From NCBI GenBank assembly GCA_947371915.1, contig CANBRM010000008.1:1-52350 (forward strand): DNA of 52,350 nucleotides, given 5' to 3'. The translations under genes and the position numbers were made by a program. Source of the DNA: Comamonadaceae bacterium (lineage in GTDB: Bacteria; Pseudomonadota; Gammaproteobacteria; Burkholderiales; Burkholderiaceae_C). Positions 32,888 through 41,762 of this stretch are shown one piece after another (the first letter of the stretch is position 1; each line of letters starts with the position of its first letter). The notes beneath the pieces are model-generated. The model did not search any database and was not told the DNA's origin. It saw only the letters and a program-made list of their open reading frames with translations.

Positions 32888-33370
32888 TTAAATGGGGATA
32901 ACCAGCAAGGTCTCGATGATGCGCGAGTCGTACACAAACAAACGTTGTTTGAATTTAGGACCTTCTGGGGTGATGACCACCTCGTCTTGGCATTGACCTG
33001 TGGAGAAAATTTTCATGTCTCCATCCAAGGCCATGGTGCGTACCACCAAGTAGTTGGAGCGCACCTGCAACACCCCGTTTGCCTCGACCACAATTTGCAC
33101 ACCCGACACGATGTGTCGGTAGTGGTGCGGCTCATAGATGTTGGCAATACGCATGGACTTGATGCGGTCACGCAGTTGCGCGGCGCTTCGGCTGTCGATG
33201 ATGGCCATCGGTAAATCGCGGTCATGGTTGAAGCGCGATTTGACGGTGTAGCGGCCCTCGGGCAGCAGCAGGTCGGCAATGGCTTCGACGCGGTCTTCGT
33301 CAATGGCGCGGGCCCATTCGTAAATCAGGTTTTCGACGGCTCTGAAGTGTGTGTCGTGGTGCGGGGTCAT
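32888..33370 (-). CDS. Aromatic-ring hydroxylating oxygenase, beta subunit
   Basis: 160 residues, cystatin-like fold of the small structural subunit of Rieske oxygenases. Landmarks: AVENLIYEWARAIDEDRVEAIADLL near the N-terminus, then YEPHHYRHIVSGVQ and VRSNYLVVRT, ending in FKQRLFVYDSRIIETLLVIP. ATG 33370 overlaps the alpha-subunit stop (ATGA), showing tight coupling and an alpha/beta stoichiometry. Longer in-frame start at 33403 would lie inside the alpha gene. Confidence 0.9.
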   Translation of the reverse strand: MTPHHDTHFRAVENLIYEWARAIDEDRVEAIADLLLPEGRYTVKSRFNHDRDLPMAIIDSRSAAQLRDRIKSMRIANIYEPHHYRHIVSGVQIVVEANGVLQVRSNYLVVRTMALDGDMKIFSTGQCQDEVVITPEGPKFKQRLFVYDSRIIETLLVIPI

Positions 33371-34662
33371 GCCAGGCCCATATCTAAGCGGTAGTTGTGC
33401 CAAAAGTTGCGAATGGCGCGTTCGGACAGTTTGGTCGTGCCGCCACTTTCCAAGGTTTTGCCGCCCATTTCAATGAACGACGCGCCGCTTTGGCCATCGG
33501 CCATGGCGCGTTGCATCATTTCGCAGACTGCGGCGTCTTCCACTGAAATCATGCCGGCGGAGCCTGCCAAGTTGGCTTGCACCAAACGGGTTTGGGTGGT
33601 GGCTTCGTCGTCGTCTTCAAAACCGAAGTAGGTCCACACCAAGTCAGACTCGCCCACACCGCGTGGAATGAGTTGTCGGGTGGCCAAGCTGTTGGCAATT
33701 TGGTGCAGCACAAACGAGGGATACGTGGTGAGTACCTGCACACTCACGCCATCGCCAAACTCGTCACGCCATTTCAAGATGCTGGGGTCTTCCAGTTTCA
33801 TGTCGTCGTTGACCGAGCGCAAGGCTGAACTGGTTTTATCGAAGTCTTCCGACTTTTTCTCGGTGCCCGCCTTGGTGTAGAAATACACATGACGGCCACT
33901 TTTGTCCAAGGTCATGCCCGACTCTTGCGATTGACGCGACAAACCAAAGGTGCCGTAAAACGTGTGCAAGATGTTGGCGTGGTACGAGTCGCGTGGGTTC
34001 TCGTGGTACGCCTTCCAATTGGCGTGAATGCGTTGGGTGTCATAGCCCAACACCTTGAGTGGCTTGTGCAGCACGCGACGAATGCCTTGCGCCACATCAC
34101 CCAGCCAGTCTTCGAGGGGTTCCACCTCGTCAGAGAAAGTGGCGAACACCAAGCCACAAAATTGGGCCACGCGCAACTTGTGCAGCCCATGCTCTGAGAG
34201 TTGAAAGTCTTTGGGCAGACCGCCTTCGCCGCGCAGGCCGTGGCTGAACGCGGCATGGGTCAGGTCACCTTTGAGGTTGTAGTTCCAAGCGTGGTACACG
34301 CAGTAGAGCTTTTTGACTTTGCCAAACGCGTCGCGGCACAGCATGTTGCCTCGGTGCGCGCAGCGGTTGACCACCACATGCAGTGAGCCATCTTCGGCAC
34401 GCGTCAACACCACCGATTGCTCGCCGATGTAAGTCGTCTTGAAGCTGCCTACGTCGGGCACTTCGGCTTCTAGGCCAACGTAATGCCAAGCTTTGCCTCT
34501 GAAAATTTTGGCCTGTTCTTGGGCGTAAATGTCGGGGTCGGTGTAGACCCAATACGGCGCACGCGTGTAACCCTCGGCGGGCCAAGTGCGGGGCGCTGCT
34601 GCTTTGAGACTCAGGGGGCCGTGCACGACGGCCTCATGGATGGAGGTGTGAGGGGAAGACAT
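33367..34662 (-). CDS. Aromatic-ring hydroxylating oxygenase, Rieske alpha subunit
   Basis: 431 residues. The Rieske [2Fe-2S] site is C101-x-H103 in NRCAHRGNM and C121-x2-H124 in YCVYHAWNY. The mononuclear iron site is in NPRDSYHANILHTF (H228, H233, with D225 as inter-subunit electron bridge). Overall pattern (HWxYVGLEAEVPD-like start, VWTYFGFEDDDE, FIEMGG near the end) recalls salicylate 5-hydroxylase/anthranilate dioxygenase large subunits, so an aromatic carboxylate is a fair guess. No ferredoxin or reductase gene is present in the window. Heads the leftward group alpha-beta-Bug-GlcG-dehydrogenase. Confidence 0.92.
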   Translation of the reverse strand: MSSPHTSIHEAVVHGPLSLKAAAPRTWPAEGYTRAPYWVYTDPDIYAQEQAKIFRGKAWHYVGLEAEVPDVGSFKTTYIGEQSVVLTRAEDGSLHVVVNRCAHRGNMLCRDAFGKVKKLYCVYHAWNYNLKGDLTHAAFSHGLRGEGGLPKDFQLSEHGLHKLRVAQFCGLVFATFSDEVEPLEDWLGDVAQGIRRVLHKPLKVLGYDTQRIHANWKAYHENPRDSYHANILHTFYGTFGLSRQSQESGMTLDKSGRHVYFYTKAGTEKKSEDFDKTSSALRSVNDDMKLEDPSILKWRDEFGDGVSVQVLTTYPSFVLHQIANSLATRQLIPRGVGESDLVWTYFGFEDDDEATTQTRLVQANLAGSAGMISVEDAAVCEMMQRAMADGQSGASFIEMGGKTLESGGTTKLSERAIRNFWHNYRLDMGLA

Positions 34663-34683
34663 GGCGTCAATGAATGAGAGGAC

Positions 34684-35643
34684 TTAGTCGATTGAGATTT
34701 TTTCGTCTTTCACGATCTTGGCCATGGCGGGAATTTCTGTTTTGAGCCATTGCCCAAATTGCTCCGGCGTCATGGGGGACGGTTCAGCGCCCAAGGTACT
34801 CAGGCGTTCCTTGACATCGGGCAGCGCAGTGATGCGCATCAACTCGGCGTTGAGCTTGTCCACGATGGCTTTGGGCGTGCCCGCTGGTGCCAGCAAGCCT
34901 TGCCAACTGCCGGTCAAAAAGCCGGGCAATGATTCGGCCACGGTGGGCACATTGCTCAACTGGGCGTTGCGCTTGGCGCTGGAGACGGCGATGAGTTTGA
35001 TCTTGCCCGACTTGACGTGCGGGTAGGTGGCCACCATGCCGTTGAAGGTCACGTCCACTTGGCCACCGATCAAATCGGTCATGGCTTGTGCGCCGCCTTT
35101 GTAGGGCACGTAGCCCCATTCAATGCCGCTGCGTTGGGCAAACACCACACCCGCCAAATGCGTGGCGCTGCCCATGCCTGCCGCCGCTGCGTAATTGACT
35201 TTGCCTTTTTGCGCCTTGGCGTAAGCGATGAGTTCTGCCGTGGTGTTGGCGGGCACTTTGTCACTCACGACCAACAGGTGTGGCGAGTAACCCACCATGG
35301 CAACGGGCGCGAAGTCCGTCAGCACGTTGAAGGGCAGTTTGTAGAGGGCAGGACTGATGACCAAATTGCCCACATCCATCAACACCAAGGTGTGACCGTC
35401 GGGGGCTGATTTGGCGGCGGCATCGGCGCCCAAGTTGCCGTTGGAGCCCGCACGGTTGTCGATCACCACGGGCTGGCCCCAAGCTTCGGTCATTTTTTGT
35501 CCAACCAAGCGAGCCAACACGTCTGAGGTGCCGCCGGCTGGGAAAGGTACGATGATTTTGATGGGTTTGTCCGGATAGGCGTGCGCCAAAGGCGCAAACA
35601 AGGAGGCCAAGACAAGGGGGAGTGCGGCGATATTTTTGAGCAT
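34684..35643 (-). CDS. Bug family (TTT) periplasmic solute-binding protein, 4
   Basis: 319 residues. Signal peptide MLKNIAALPLVLASLFAPL ends at AHA; mature start YPDKPIKIIVPFPAGGTSDV, VVIDNRAGSNGNLGADAA, and YVPYKGGAQAMTDLIGGQV. ATG 35643 is preferred because the upstream frame extension is not signal-like. It lies 21 bp before the Rieske alpha gene on the same strand, so it may be the first gene of that operon, and is divergent from the enoyl-CoA hydratase gene. Fourth such receptor within 9 kb. Confidence 0.92.
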   Translation of the reverse strand: MLKNIAALPLVLASLFAPLAHAYPDKPIKIIVPFPAGGTSDVLARLVGQKMTEAWGQPVVIDNRAGSNGNLGADAAAKSAPDGHTLVLMDVGNLVISPALYKLPFNVLTDFAPVAMVGYSPHLLVVSDKVPANTTAELIAYAKAQKGKVNYAAAAGMGSATHLAGVVFAQRSGIEWGYVPYKGGAQAMTDLIGGQVDVTFNGMVATYPHVKSGKIKLIAVSSAKRNAQLSNVPTVAESLPGFLTGSWQGLLAPAGTPKAIVDKLNAELMRITALPDVKERLSTLGAEPSPMTPEQFGQWLKTEIPAMAKIVKDEKISID

Positions 35644-35786
35644 CAATGTGGTCCTAAAGCAGGCCTCACTATCGCCGCTCGCAGGGCGTTTTTTAATCAC
35701 CAAGGTGACACCGTAGCAGGGCTTGCCCTCTGGTCAGCGAGCCGCTTCCCACGTACCTTGCGTCATACCCATTGAAGACAGCGCTT

Positions 35787-36608
35787 ATGACTGACACACT
35801 CACCGAAAACAACATCCACCCCGAGGGCAGCATTGATACCGAAGTTCGTGGTCATGTGTTGCTGATCGCCATCAATCGGCCCAACAAACGCAACGGCTTC
35901 ACGCCCAAGATGTTCAGAGAATTGGGCGAGGCCTACACCCGCCTCGATGACGATCCAGCCTTGCGCGTGGGCTTGCTGCACGCCAAGGGCGCACACTTCA
36001 CAGCAGGTTTGGATTTGCCGTCGATCGCGCCACTGATGCGTAGCGGTGAAAAAGCGGTGCCCATGGGGCTGGTCGATCCTTGCGATTTAGGCATTGCGGG
36101 TTATCGGCGTCGAACCAAACCGATGGTGGTGGCGGTGCAAGGCATCACCTACACCTTGGGCATTGAGTTGATGCTGGCCGCTGACATCGTGGTGGCCGCC
36201 GACGATTGCCGGTTCTCTCAACTCGAAGTCAAGCGCGGCATCATGGCCACGGGGGGCGCGACCTTGCGCATGGCGGAGCGCGCGGGCTTGGGCAATGCCA
36301 TGCTGCATTTGCTCACCGGCGATGTGTTTGACGCGGCCGAGGCGCTGCGCCTGAACTTTGTGCAAAAAGTCGTGCCTGCTGGGCAAGAGCTCGAGACCGC
36401 CTTGACCATTGCCAACGCGATTGCCGCGCAAGCCCCTTTGGCGGTGGTGGCCACACGCTTGAATGTGTTGAAGGCAGTGGAGCATGGTCCCGTGGTGGCC
36501 ATGCATGAGTTCATCTCTACGCAGCAAAGCTTGTCCAACAGCGATGACGCCAAAGAAGGCGTGTTGTCGTTTGTTGAGAAGCGGGATGCACGCTTCACCG
36601 GGCGTTGA
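35787..36608 (+). CDS. Enoyl-CoA hydratase/isomerase family protein
   Basis: 273 residues, crotonase fold. VRGHVLLIAINRPNKRNGFTP gives the first strand and the RPxxxN motif. The oxyanion-hole segments are KGAHFTAGLDLPSI and VAVQGITYTLGIELMLAADI; in the second, the usual GxxxGGG is replaced by GITYTLGIE. SQLEVKRGIMATGGATLRM follows. ATG 35787 is preferred over TTG 35772. Role as hydratase, isomerase or ring-opening enzyme in the neighbouring pathway is inferred. Divergent from Bug 4, convergent with the lipocalin gene. Confidence 0.88.
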   Translation: MTDTLTENNIHPEGSIDTEVRGHVLLIAINRPNKRNGFTPKMFRELGEAYTRLDDDPALRVGLLHAKGAHFTAGLDLPSIAPLMRSGEKAVPMGLVDPCDLGIAGYRRRTKPMVVAVQGITYTLGIELMLAADIVVAADDCRFSQLEVKRGIMATGGATLRMAERAGLGNAMLHLLTGDVFDAAEALRLNFVQKVVPAGQELETALTIANAIAAQAPLAVVATRLNVLKAVEHGPVVAMHEFISTQQSLSNSDDAKEGVLSFVEKRDARFTGR

Positions 36609-36675
36609 TGCGTTGGCCAAGCTGGGCTCTGAAACGAGGCTAGGCTGGCCTTGAGCTTTGCCCAAGAAAGCGATC

Positions 36676-37287
36676 TCAAAGCTGCGGAGATCGCTCCAAT
36701 TTACTGAGGTCAAAGCCTTGTGCGCTCAGTCGTTTGAGCAAGGCGTTGTAGGTGGTGGCATCCACCGTGGGTTTGCGTGACAGCACCCACAGGTACTCGC
36801 GCGAAGGTTCGCTGACCGCGGCCAGTTGGTAGTCGTCATCCAAGTCGATCACCCAGTAATCCCCCCACACTTGCGGCAACCAGCTCAGCCAGGCGGGGGC
36901 AAAGCGCACTTTCAATTTGGGCGAGGTGACTGGCCCGATTTGTCGCGCTAAACCGAGTGCGTTGATTTCTTCGCCGCTCTCGGTGAGGCAACGGTTGAGC
37001 ACCTGCACAGTGCCGTCGCCTTGTGCCAAGTATTGGGCGCGCGTGTGGCGAGCGCACTGGCGTTGAAACTTGTTGGGAAATTTGGCAATCTCGTACCAAG
37101 TGCCCATGTAACGGGGCACATCCAAGCTGGCAATGCTGACCACGGCAGGCAGCGATGTGGCAGTTTGTGTGGGCACTGCGATGCGTTCTGGCGTCTGTGC
37201 TTGTGCCAACGACAGAGCGCCGATTGACGCGCCAAGCACGGCCACCCAGCGCCACGACGAAAACCAACGGGTCAAGCTGAGCTTCAT
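36676..37287 (-). CDS. Lipocalin family protein (Blc-like)
   Basis: 203 residues. Signal sequence with cleavage near LAQA-Q, then a linker and the lipocalin barrel: VPRYMGTWYEIAKFPNKFQ (GTWYE at 62-66), ALGLARQIGPVTSPKLKVRF, GDYWVIDLDDDYQLAAVSEP, and YLWVLSRKP. Bacterial Blc proteins bind lysophospholipids or fatty acids at the outer membrane; unlike E. coli Blc, no lipobox cysteine is seen, so a soluble periplasmic form is expected. AAGGAG overlaps the yggT stop, 10 bp upstream, so the pair is probably co-transcribed. Confidence 0.9.
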   Translation of the reverse strand: MKLSLTRWFSSWRWVAVLGASIGALSLAQAQTPERIAVPTQTATSLPAVVSIASLDVPRYMGTWYEIAKFPNKFQRQCARHTRAQYLAQGDGTVQVLNRCLTESGEEINALGLARQIGPVTSPKLKVRFAPAWLSWLPQVWGDYWVIDLDDDYQLAAVSEPSREYLWVLSRKPTVDATTYNALLKRLSAQGFDLSKLERSPQL

Positions 37288-37297
37288 GTCCGACTCC

Positions 37298-37858
37298 TTA
37301 AAAGACAACGCCTGTGCGCAGGGTGTTGAGCACGATTTCTGCAATTTGCAGCAACAGCAGCAAGGCCAATGGCGACAAATCGACACCGCCCATGTGCGGC
37401 AGCACCCGACGCAAGGGGCGCAGCAAAGGCTCCACCAACTGTGCCAAGAAGTAACTGATGTCGGTGCCTGACTTCAGCCACGACAACACGGCGTAGATGA
37501 TGACCAGCCACATCAGGCTGGAGAGGCAGGTGCTCAGCAACTCAAAGCCGGCTTGGGTGAGCAGATTCAACCAATGACCCATCACGCCTGACATCAGGCC
37601 CAGCAAGGTGTATTTCGCCAGTAAAACCGCGTAGGCTGCGACCAAGCTGGCGGTGTCTAAGCGCCCCAAGGCGGGCACATGGCGGCGTACGGGTAACACG
37701 ATCCAATTGGTCACCGCAAAGAAGAAGGGCGCCAAGGGGTTGCCTGAGCGCGCCGAGAGCGGCACGCGCTGCAAATGCATGTACATGCGCAACAAACAGG
37801 TGCTTGCCACCACACCCACCACGACTTGCAAAATGAGAGAGAAAATTTGAAACAGCAT
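37298..37858 (-). CDS. YggT family membrane protein
   Basis: 186 residues, two YggT repeats. The first spans [20 protein letters not shown] and [10 protein letters not shown]; the second spans [16 protein letters not shown]-like positions 115-135, [27 protein letters not shown]. About four to five membrane spans. The family is linked to osmotic tolerance and membrane organisation, with no fixed biochemical role. The open frame extends much further upstream (to 38509), but that part is antisense to the UPF0114 gene; ATG 37858 is the proper start. Divergent from UPF0114 by 57 bp. Confidence 0.92.
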   Translation of the reverse strand: MLFQIFSLILQVVVGVVASTCLLRMYMHLQRVPLSARSGNPLAPFFFAVTNWIVLPVRRHVPALGRLDTASLVAAYAVLLAKYTLLGLMSGVMGHWLNLLTQAGFELLSTCLSSLMWLVIIYAVLSWLKSGTDISYFLAQLVEPLLRPLRRVLPHMGGVDLSPLALLLLLQIAEIVLNTLRTGVVF

Positions 37859-37915
37859 GCGGATGAGTTTAGTGGGCTCAGGCAAAATTTGAACCTTGTT
37901 GTAGAAATGGTTTGT

Positions 37916-38491
37916 ATGTCTCAAAAATCTGCGTTGCCTCGTTACATTTTTGCCAGCCGGTGGTTGCAATTGCCTTTGTATTTGGGGCTGATTGCGGCAC
38001 AGGCTGTGTACGTCTTCCATTTTTGGGTGGAGTTGGTGCACCTGCTCGAGGCCGCCATGGGCAGCCGCACGGCCTTGGACGCCTTGGTCAGCAGCATTGG
38101 CTACAAGTCTGATGTGGTGGTCACGCACCTCAATGAGTCGGTCATCATGTTGGTGGTGCTGGGCTTGATTGACGTGGTGATGATCTCGAATTTGCTGATC
38201 ATGGTTATCGTCGGTGGCTACGAAACCTTCGTCTCGCGCATGTATTTGGAAGACCACCCCGACCAGCCTGAGTGGCTCAGCCATGTCAACGCCTCGGTGC
38301 TGAAGGTCAAGTTGGGCACGGCCATCATTGGCATTTCGTCCATCCACCTGCTCAAAACCTTCATCAACGCCGCCAATTACGACGTCAAGGTACTGATGTG
38401 GCAAACCATCATTCACATCACGTTCTTGCTCAGCGCGTTGGCCATTGCGCTGACCGACCGTTTGACGCATTACCCCAAAGACGACCATTGA
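37916..38491 (+). CDS. UPF0114 (YqhA) family membrane protein
   Basis: 191 residues. Starts [20 protein letters not shown] and has three to four membrane spans, with the conserved [21 protein letters not shown] and [20 protein letters not shown] segments, which identify the YqhA/TIGR00645 family. Function unknown in the literature I can recall. ATG 37907 in frame is an alternative start. Followed 10 bp later by the DUF2889 gene on the same strand. Confidence 0.9.
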   Translation: MSQKSALPRYIFASRWLQLPLYLGLIAAQAVYVFHFWVELVHLLEAAMGSRTALDALVSSIGYKSDVVVTHLNESVIMLVVLGLIDVVMISNLLIMVIVGGYETFVSRMYLEDHPDQPEWLSHVNASVLKVKLGTAIIGISSIHLLKTFINAANYDVKVLMWQTIIHITFLLSALAIALTDRLTHYPKDDH

Positions 38492-38501
38492 AAGGGGCCG
38501 C

Positions 38502-39065
38502 GTGTCCATCTCCTTGCCCCCAGCTCAGCCGCGCCAATTGGCGCACACCCGACAAGTCACCTTCCATGGCTACCGCCGCGACGATGGCCTGTGGGACATT
38601 GAGGCGCACTTGCGTGACACCAAGCCGCACCCCTTCACCATTCCGAATGAGCGTACGTGGGCGGCCAACGAGCCGCTGCATGACATGAGCATTCGCCTCA
38701 CGGTGGACACCCAGTTGGTCATTCGCGACATTGCGGTGGCCATGCACAAAGTGCCCCATGCGGGCTGTCCAGAAGCTGCACCGCCCATGCACAAAATGAT
38801 TGGCTGCACCTTGGGGGCGGGCTGGCGTCGCGCGATTGAGGAAAATTTGGGCAACGACAAAGGCTGTACCCATTTGCGCGAGTTGCTGTTCAACATGGCT
38901 ACCGCCGCGTTTCAGTCGGTCACCGGCACGTTTGCCACCCAAAACGCGGACAAGCCACCACCCCATCTGGGTCGCTGCATGACCTGGGGCTTCAACAGCC
39001 CGTTGGTCGAACGCCTGCACCCTGTGTTTTTTAAATGGCCTGAGAAGGCGAAGACGCTCAAATGA
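38502..39065 (+). CDS. DUF2889 family protein
   Basis: 187 residues, starting with GTG at 38502 after a GGGG-rich ribosome binding site. Family signs are [40 protein letters not shown] and [18 protein letters not shown]. No signal peptide; biochemical role unknown to me. Its stop overlaps the queC start by ATGA, so translation is coupled to queuosine-precursor synthesis, although a functional link is unproven. Confidence 0.85.
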   Translation: MSISLPPAQPRQLAHTRQVTFHGYRRDDGLWDIEAHLRDTKPHPFTIPNERTWAANEPLHDMSIRLTVDTQLVIRDIAVAMHKVPHAGCPEAAPPMHKMIGCTLGAGWRRAIEENLGNDKGCTHLRELLFNMATAAFQSVTGTFATQNADKPPPHLGRCMTWGFNSPLVERLHPVFFKWPEKAKTLK

Positions 39066-39787
39066 AAAACGTGATCCATCGCAATGCGCTCGTGCTGTTC
39101 TCAGGCGGGCAAGACTCCACCACCTGCTTGGCCCATGCGCTGTCGCAATACGAGCGCGTGGAAACCTTGGCCTTTGATTACCGCCAGCGTCACCATGTGG
39201 AGCTCGAAGCCCGCATTCAAGTGCTGGCGCAAGTGCGTGAACAGTTTCCGCAATGGGCACCGAAGTTGGGCGAAGACCATTTGCTCGACTTGGCCGTGTT
39301 GGGCCAAGTGAGTGAAACGTCACTCACCCGGGACATGAGTTTCAAGATGGAAGCCTCGGGCCTGCCCAACACCTTTGTGCCAGGCCGCAATTTGTTGTTC
39401 TTGACCTTGGCGGCTGCCTTGGCCTACCGCCGTGATTTAGACGTCATCGTCACGGGCGTGTGCGAAACCGATTTTTCGGGCTACCCCGATTGCCGCGACG
39501 ACACCATGAAGGCCATGCAAATTGCGTTGTCTTTGGGCATGGACCGACGCTTGCTGATCGAAACACCGTTGATGTGGATCGACAAAGCGCAGACGTGGCA
39601 GTTGGCCTACGACCTAGGCCAACGCGACCACCCTCAAGGCGGCCAGCAGTTGGTGGACCTTATCGTGGAGCACACCCACACCTGCTATTTGGGCGACCGC
39701 GAACATCGCCACGATTGGGGCTACGGCTGCGGCACTTGCCCCGCTTGTGATCTGCGGGCCAAAGGCTGGCAGCGCTGGAAGGCTTGA
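39062..39787 (+). CDS. queC: 7-cyano-7-deazaguanine synthase QueC
   Basis: 241 residues. ATP-dependent conversion of 7-carboxy-7-deazaguanine to preQ0 in queuosine biosynthesis. PP-loop SGGQDST at 14-20, substrate region [18 protein letters not shown] (93-110), [16 protein letters not shown], and four zinc cysteines C208, C223, C226, C229 ([12 protein letters not shown]). Complete. It overlaps DUF2889 by 4 bp. The other que genes are not in the window. An 8-bp stem (AAGGCTTG/CAAGCCTT, 39779-39801) spans its stop codon but lacks a T-tract. Confidence 0.96.
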   Translation: MKNVIHRNALVLFSGGQDSTTCLAHALSQYERVETLAFDYRQRHHVELEARIQVLAQVREQFPQWAPKLGEDHLLDLAVLGQVSETSLTRDMSFKMEASGLPNTFVPGRNLLFLTLAAALAYRRDLDVIVTGVCETDFSGYPDCRDDTMKAMQIALSLGMDRRLLIETPLMWIDKAQTWQLAYDLGQRDHPQGGQQLVDLIVEHTHTCYLGDREHRHDWGYGCGTCPACDLRAKGWQRWKA

Positions 39788-39816
39788 ATTTTCCAAGCCT
39801 TAGGGCGCGCTAAGCG

Positions 39817-41757
39817 TTAAGCGCCATCACGGCATGTGAGGGTGAATTGTGCGGAGCCACCGGCTGCAGGCGATGCTGGCCCCGTCGCCTCAAACACCCA
39901 CTGCTGCGTGTGATAAGCCGCTACACCTGGGCGATGCGCGATGGACACCAACGCGCCGCCTTGGGCCTGCACCATCGCTTTTAATTTTTCGTACAAAACC
40001 TGCTCAGCCGCTTCGTCGAGTGCGCTGGTGACCTCGTCGGCAAACACCCAGCGTGGGCGCTTGAGCAGCACGCGCGCCATGGCCAAACGCTGTTGTTCGC
40101 CACCTGAGAGTTGCTGCGTCCAATGGCCTTCGACGTCCAGTTGCGACGCCAAGTGCGGCAACAACGCGTCTTCCAAAGCCTGTTGCAGTTGGGCATCGCT
40201 GTAAGGCTCAGCGCTGTCGGGGTAGGCCAAGGCTTGGCGCAAACTGCCTTCAGGGAAGTACGGCCGTTGTGGCATGAACACGCTGCCTTCGGGCAGGGTG
40301 ATCAAGGGTGCCGTTGCGATGGCATGTGCAGAGGCTTCAGCGCTTGTGTCGCGAGATGTTTCTCCAAGCGCGTTCTCCACAGAGGCTTGTGAGGCATAAG
40401 GCCAAATGCCCGCCAACACCCGAAGCAAGGTTGATTTGCCACAACCTGAGGGGCCGCGAATCAGCACGCTGTCGCCTGCATTCACGGTGAGTGTTGTGTT
40501 GGCTAATAGCACTTGGCCGTTGGGCAGCCACACGGTGAGTGGGGCGGTGTGCAAGTTGTTCACGCCCTCGCTGGGTACGTTGGGCAGAGCGCTAATTTCG
40601 GTCTGGGTTGATACCTCATTCGCCGTGCTTCGCTTTGAAACGGCATACGCTGTAGGCCCCGAAATGCCTTGCATCTGCTCCTGAAAACTCGTCAACCGCA
40701 GCGTTGTGGCTTGCCACGAGGCTAAGCGGCTGTAGTTGCTGATGAACCAACTCAGCGACTCTTGCACTTGCCCAAAGGCCGACGAAATCTGCATCAACTC
40801 GCCCAGTTGAATGGCGCCGCTGAAGTAGCGCGGCGCGGCCACCAACATGGGGAACACCACCGCCGCTTGGCCGTAGCCGGAGTTGAACCAGGTGTAGCGT
40901 TTTTGCACACGCAGCAAGCGCATGAAGTTGTCCAGCACTTGGGCGAACCGCGCTTGCAGCGATTGACGCTCCACGAGGTTGCCGCGGTCTAGCGCAACCG
41001 CTTCGCTGTACTCGCGCACACGCATCAGGTGGTGACGGAAATCAGCTTCTAGGCGCTGCTGGGCAAAGTTCAACGAGGCCATGGACTTGCCAATCCAGTG
41101 CCCAATCAAGCTGCCGCTCAAGGCGTAGGCCAAGGCCATCCACACCATGAAGCCCGGAATTTCGTAGGTCGAGCCTTGCCATTGAAAGCTGAAGCCGCCA
41201 GACAAGGCCCACAAAATGCCGACGAAGCTGAGCAGCGTCACGGTGGCATCGAGCAAACCCAGCGATAGCCCTACCGTGTCGGCGGTGAACTGTTGCACGT
41301 CTTCTTGAATGCGTTGGTCGGGGTTGTCGGTGCCGCCGTTTTGCGACTGCAGTTCGAGTCGGTAAAACACGTTTTTTGACAGCCAGCGCTCCAAGTAGTC
41401 ACGCGTCATCCAAGCGCGCCAACGCACTTCCAGCAATTGCGTGAGGTAAAAGCGGTACACGGCCACGATGATGAAGCAGGTGGCCAAGCCGGCGAACACG
41501 CCCAGCTGCTGCCAAAACACCTCGGCATCGCGGTTTTGCAGCGCATCGTAAAACACGCGGTTCCAATCGTTGAGCAGCACCATCATGTAGACCATGCCCA
41601 GGTTCAGGCCCACACAGGCCGCCAGCAGCAAGCGGGCACGCCACTTTTCTTCCGACTGAAAGTAGGGCAGCGACAAAGCCCAGACTCGGCTGAGTTGCAA
41701 ACGGCTTTTTTGCCAATGGCTGGCCACGTGGTGCACGACCGTGCGGAAGGCGTTCAT
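39817..41757 (-). CDS. ABC transporter, fused permease/ATPase (SbmA/BacA-YddA type)
   Basis: 646 residues. The N-terminal membrane domain (about 40-350, six spans) has the family landmark EVRWRAWMTRDYLERWL preceding NPDQRIQEDV (about 146-154) and a NFAQQRLEADFRHHLMR helix. The C-terminal ATPase has Walker A GPSGCGKST (435-443), LSGGEQQRLAMARVLL and FADEVTSALDE. Between the two lies a variable linker. Relatives handle antimicrobial peptides, cobalamin or very-long-chain lipids; cargo unknown. ATG 41757 is used, a TTG 9 bp upstream is possible. It begins 5 bp after the 5'-nucleotidase stop. Confidence 0.9.
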   Translation of the reverse strand: MNAFRTVVHHVASHWQKSRLQLSRVWALSLPYFQSEEKWRARLLLAACVGLNLGMVYMMVLLNDWNRVFYDALQNRDAEVFWQQLGVFAGLATCFIIVAVYRFYLTQLLEVRWRAWMTRDYLERWLSKNVFYRLELQSQNGGTDNPDQRIQEDVQQFTADTVGLSLGLLDATVTLLSFVGILWALSGGFSFQWQGSTYEIPGFMVWMALAYALSGSLIGHWIGKSMASLNFAQQRLEADFRHHLMRVREYSEAVALDRGNLVERQSLQARFAQVLDNFMRLLRVQKRYTWFNSGYGQAAVVFPMLVAAPRYFSGAIQLGELMQISSAFGQVQESLSWFISNYSRLASWQATTLRLTSFQEQMQGISGPTAYAVSKRSTANEVSTQTEISALPNVPSEGVNNLHTAPLTVWLPNGQVLLANTTLTVNAGDSVLIRGPSGCGKSTLLRVLAGIWPYASQASVENALGETSRDTSAEASAHAIATAPLITLPEGSVFMPQRPYFPEGSLRQALAYPDSAEPYSDAQLQQALEDALLPHLASQLDVEGHWTQQLSGGEQQRLAMARVLLKRPRWVFADEVTSALDEAAEQVLYEKLKAMVQAQGGALVSIAHRPGVAAYHTQQWVFEATGPASPAAGGSAQFTLTCRDGA

Positions 41758-41762
41758 GTGAC

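Noticed and set aside
37859-38509. Upstream extension of the yggT frame to 403 codons
   Set aside because: The added part is antisense to the UPF0114 gene and has low-quality composition; the YggT domain begins at ATG 37858.
39779-39801. Terminator between queC and the ABC exporter
   Set aside because: The 8-bp stem overlaps the queC stop codon and lacks a T-run on either strand; too weak to call.
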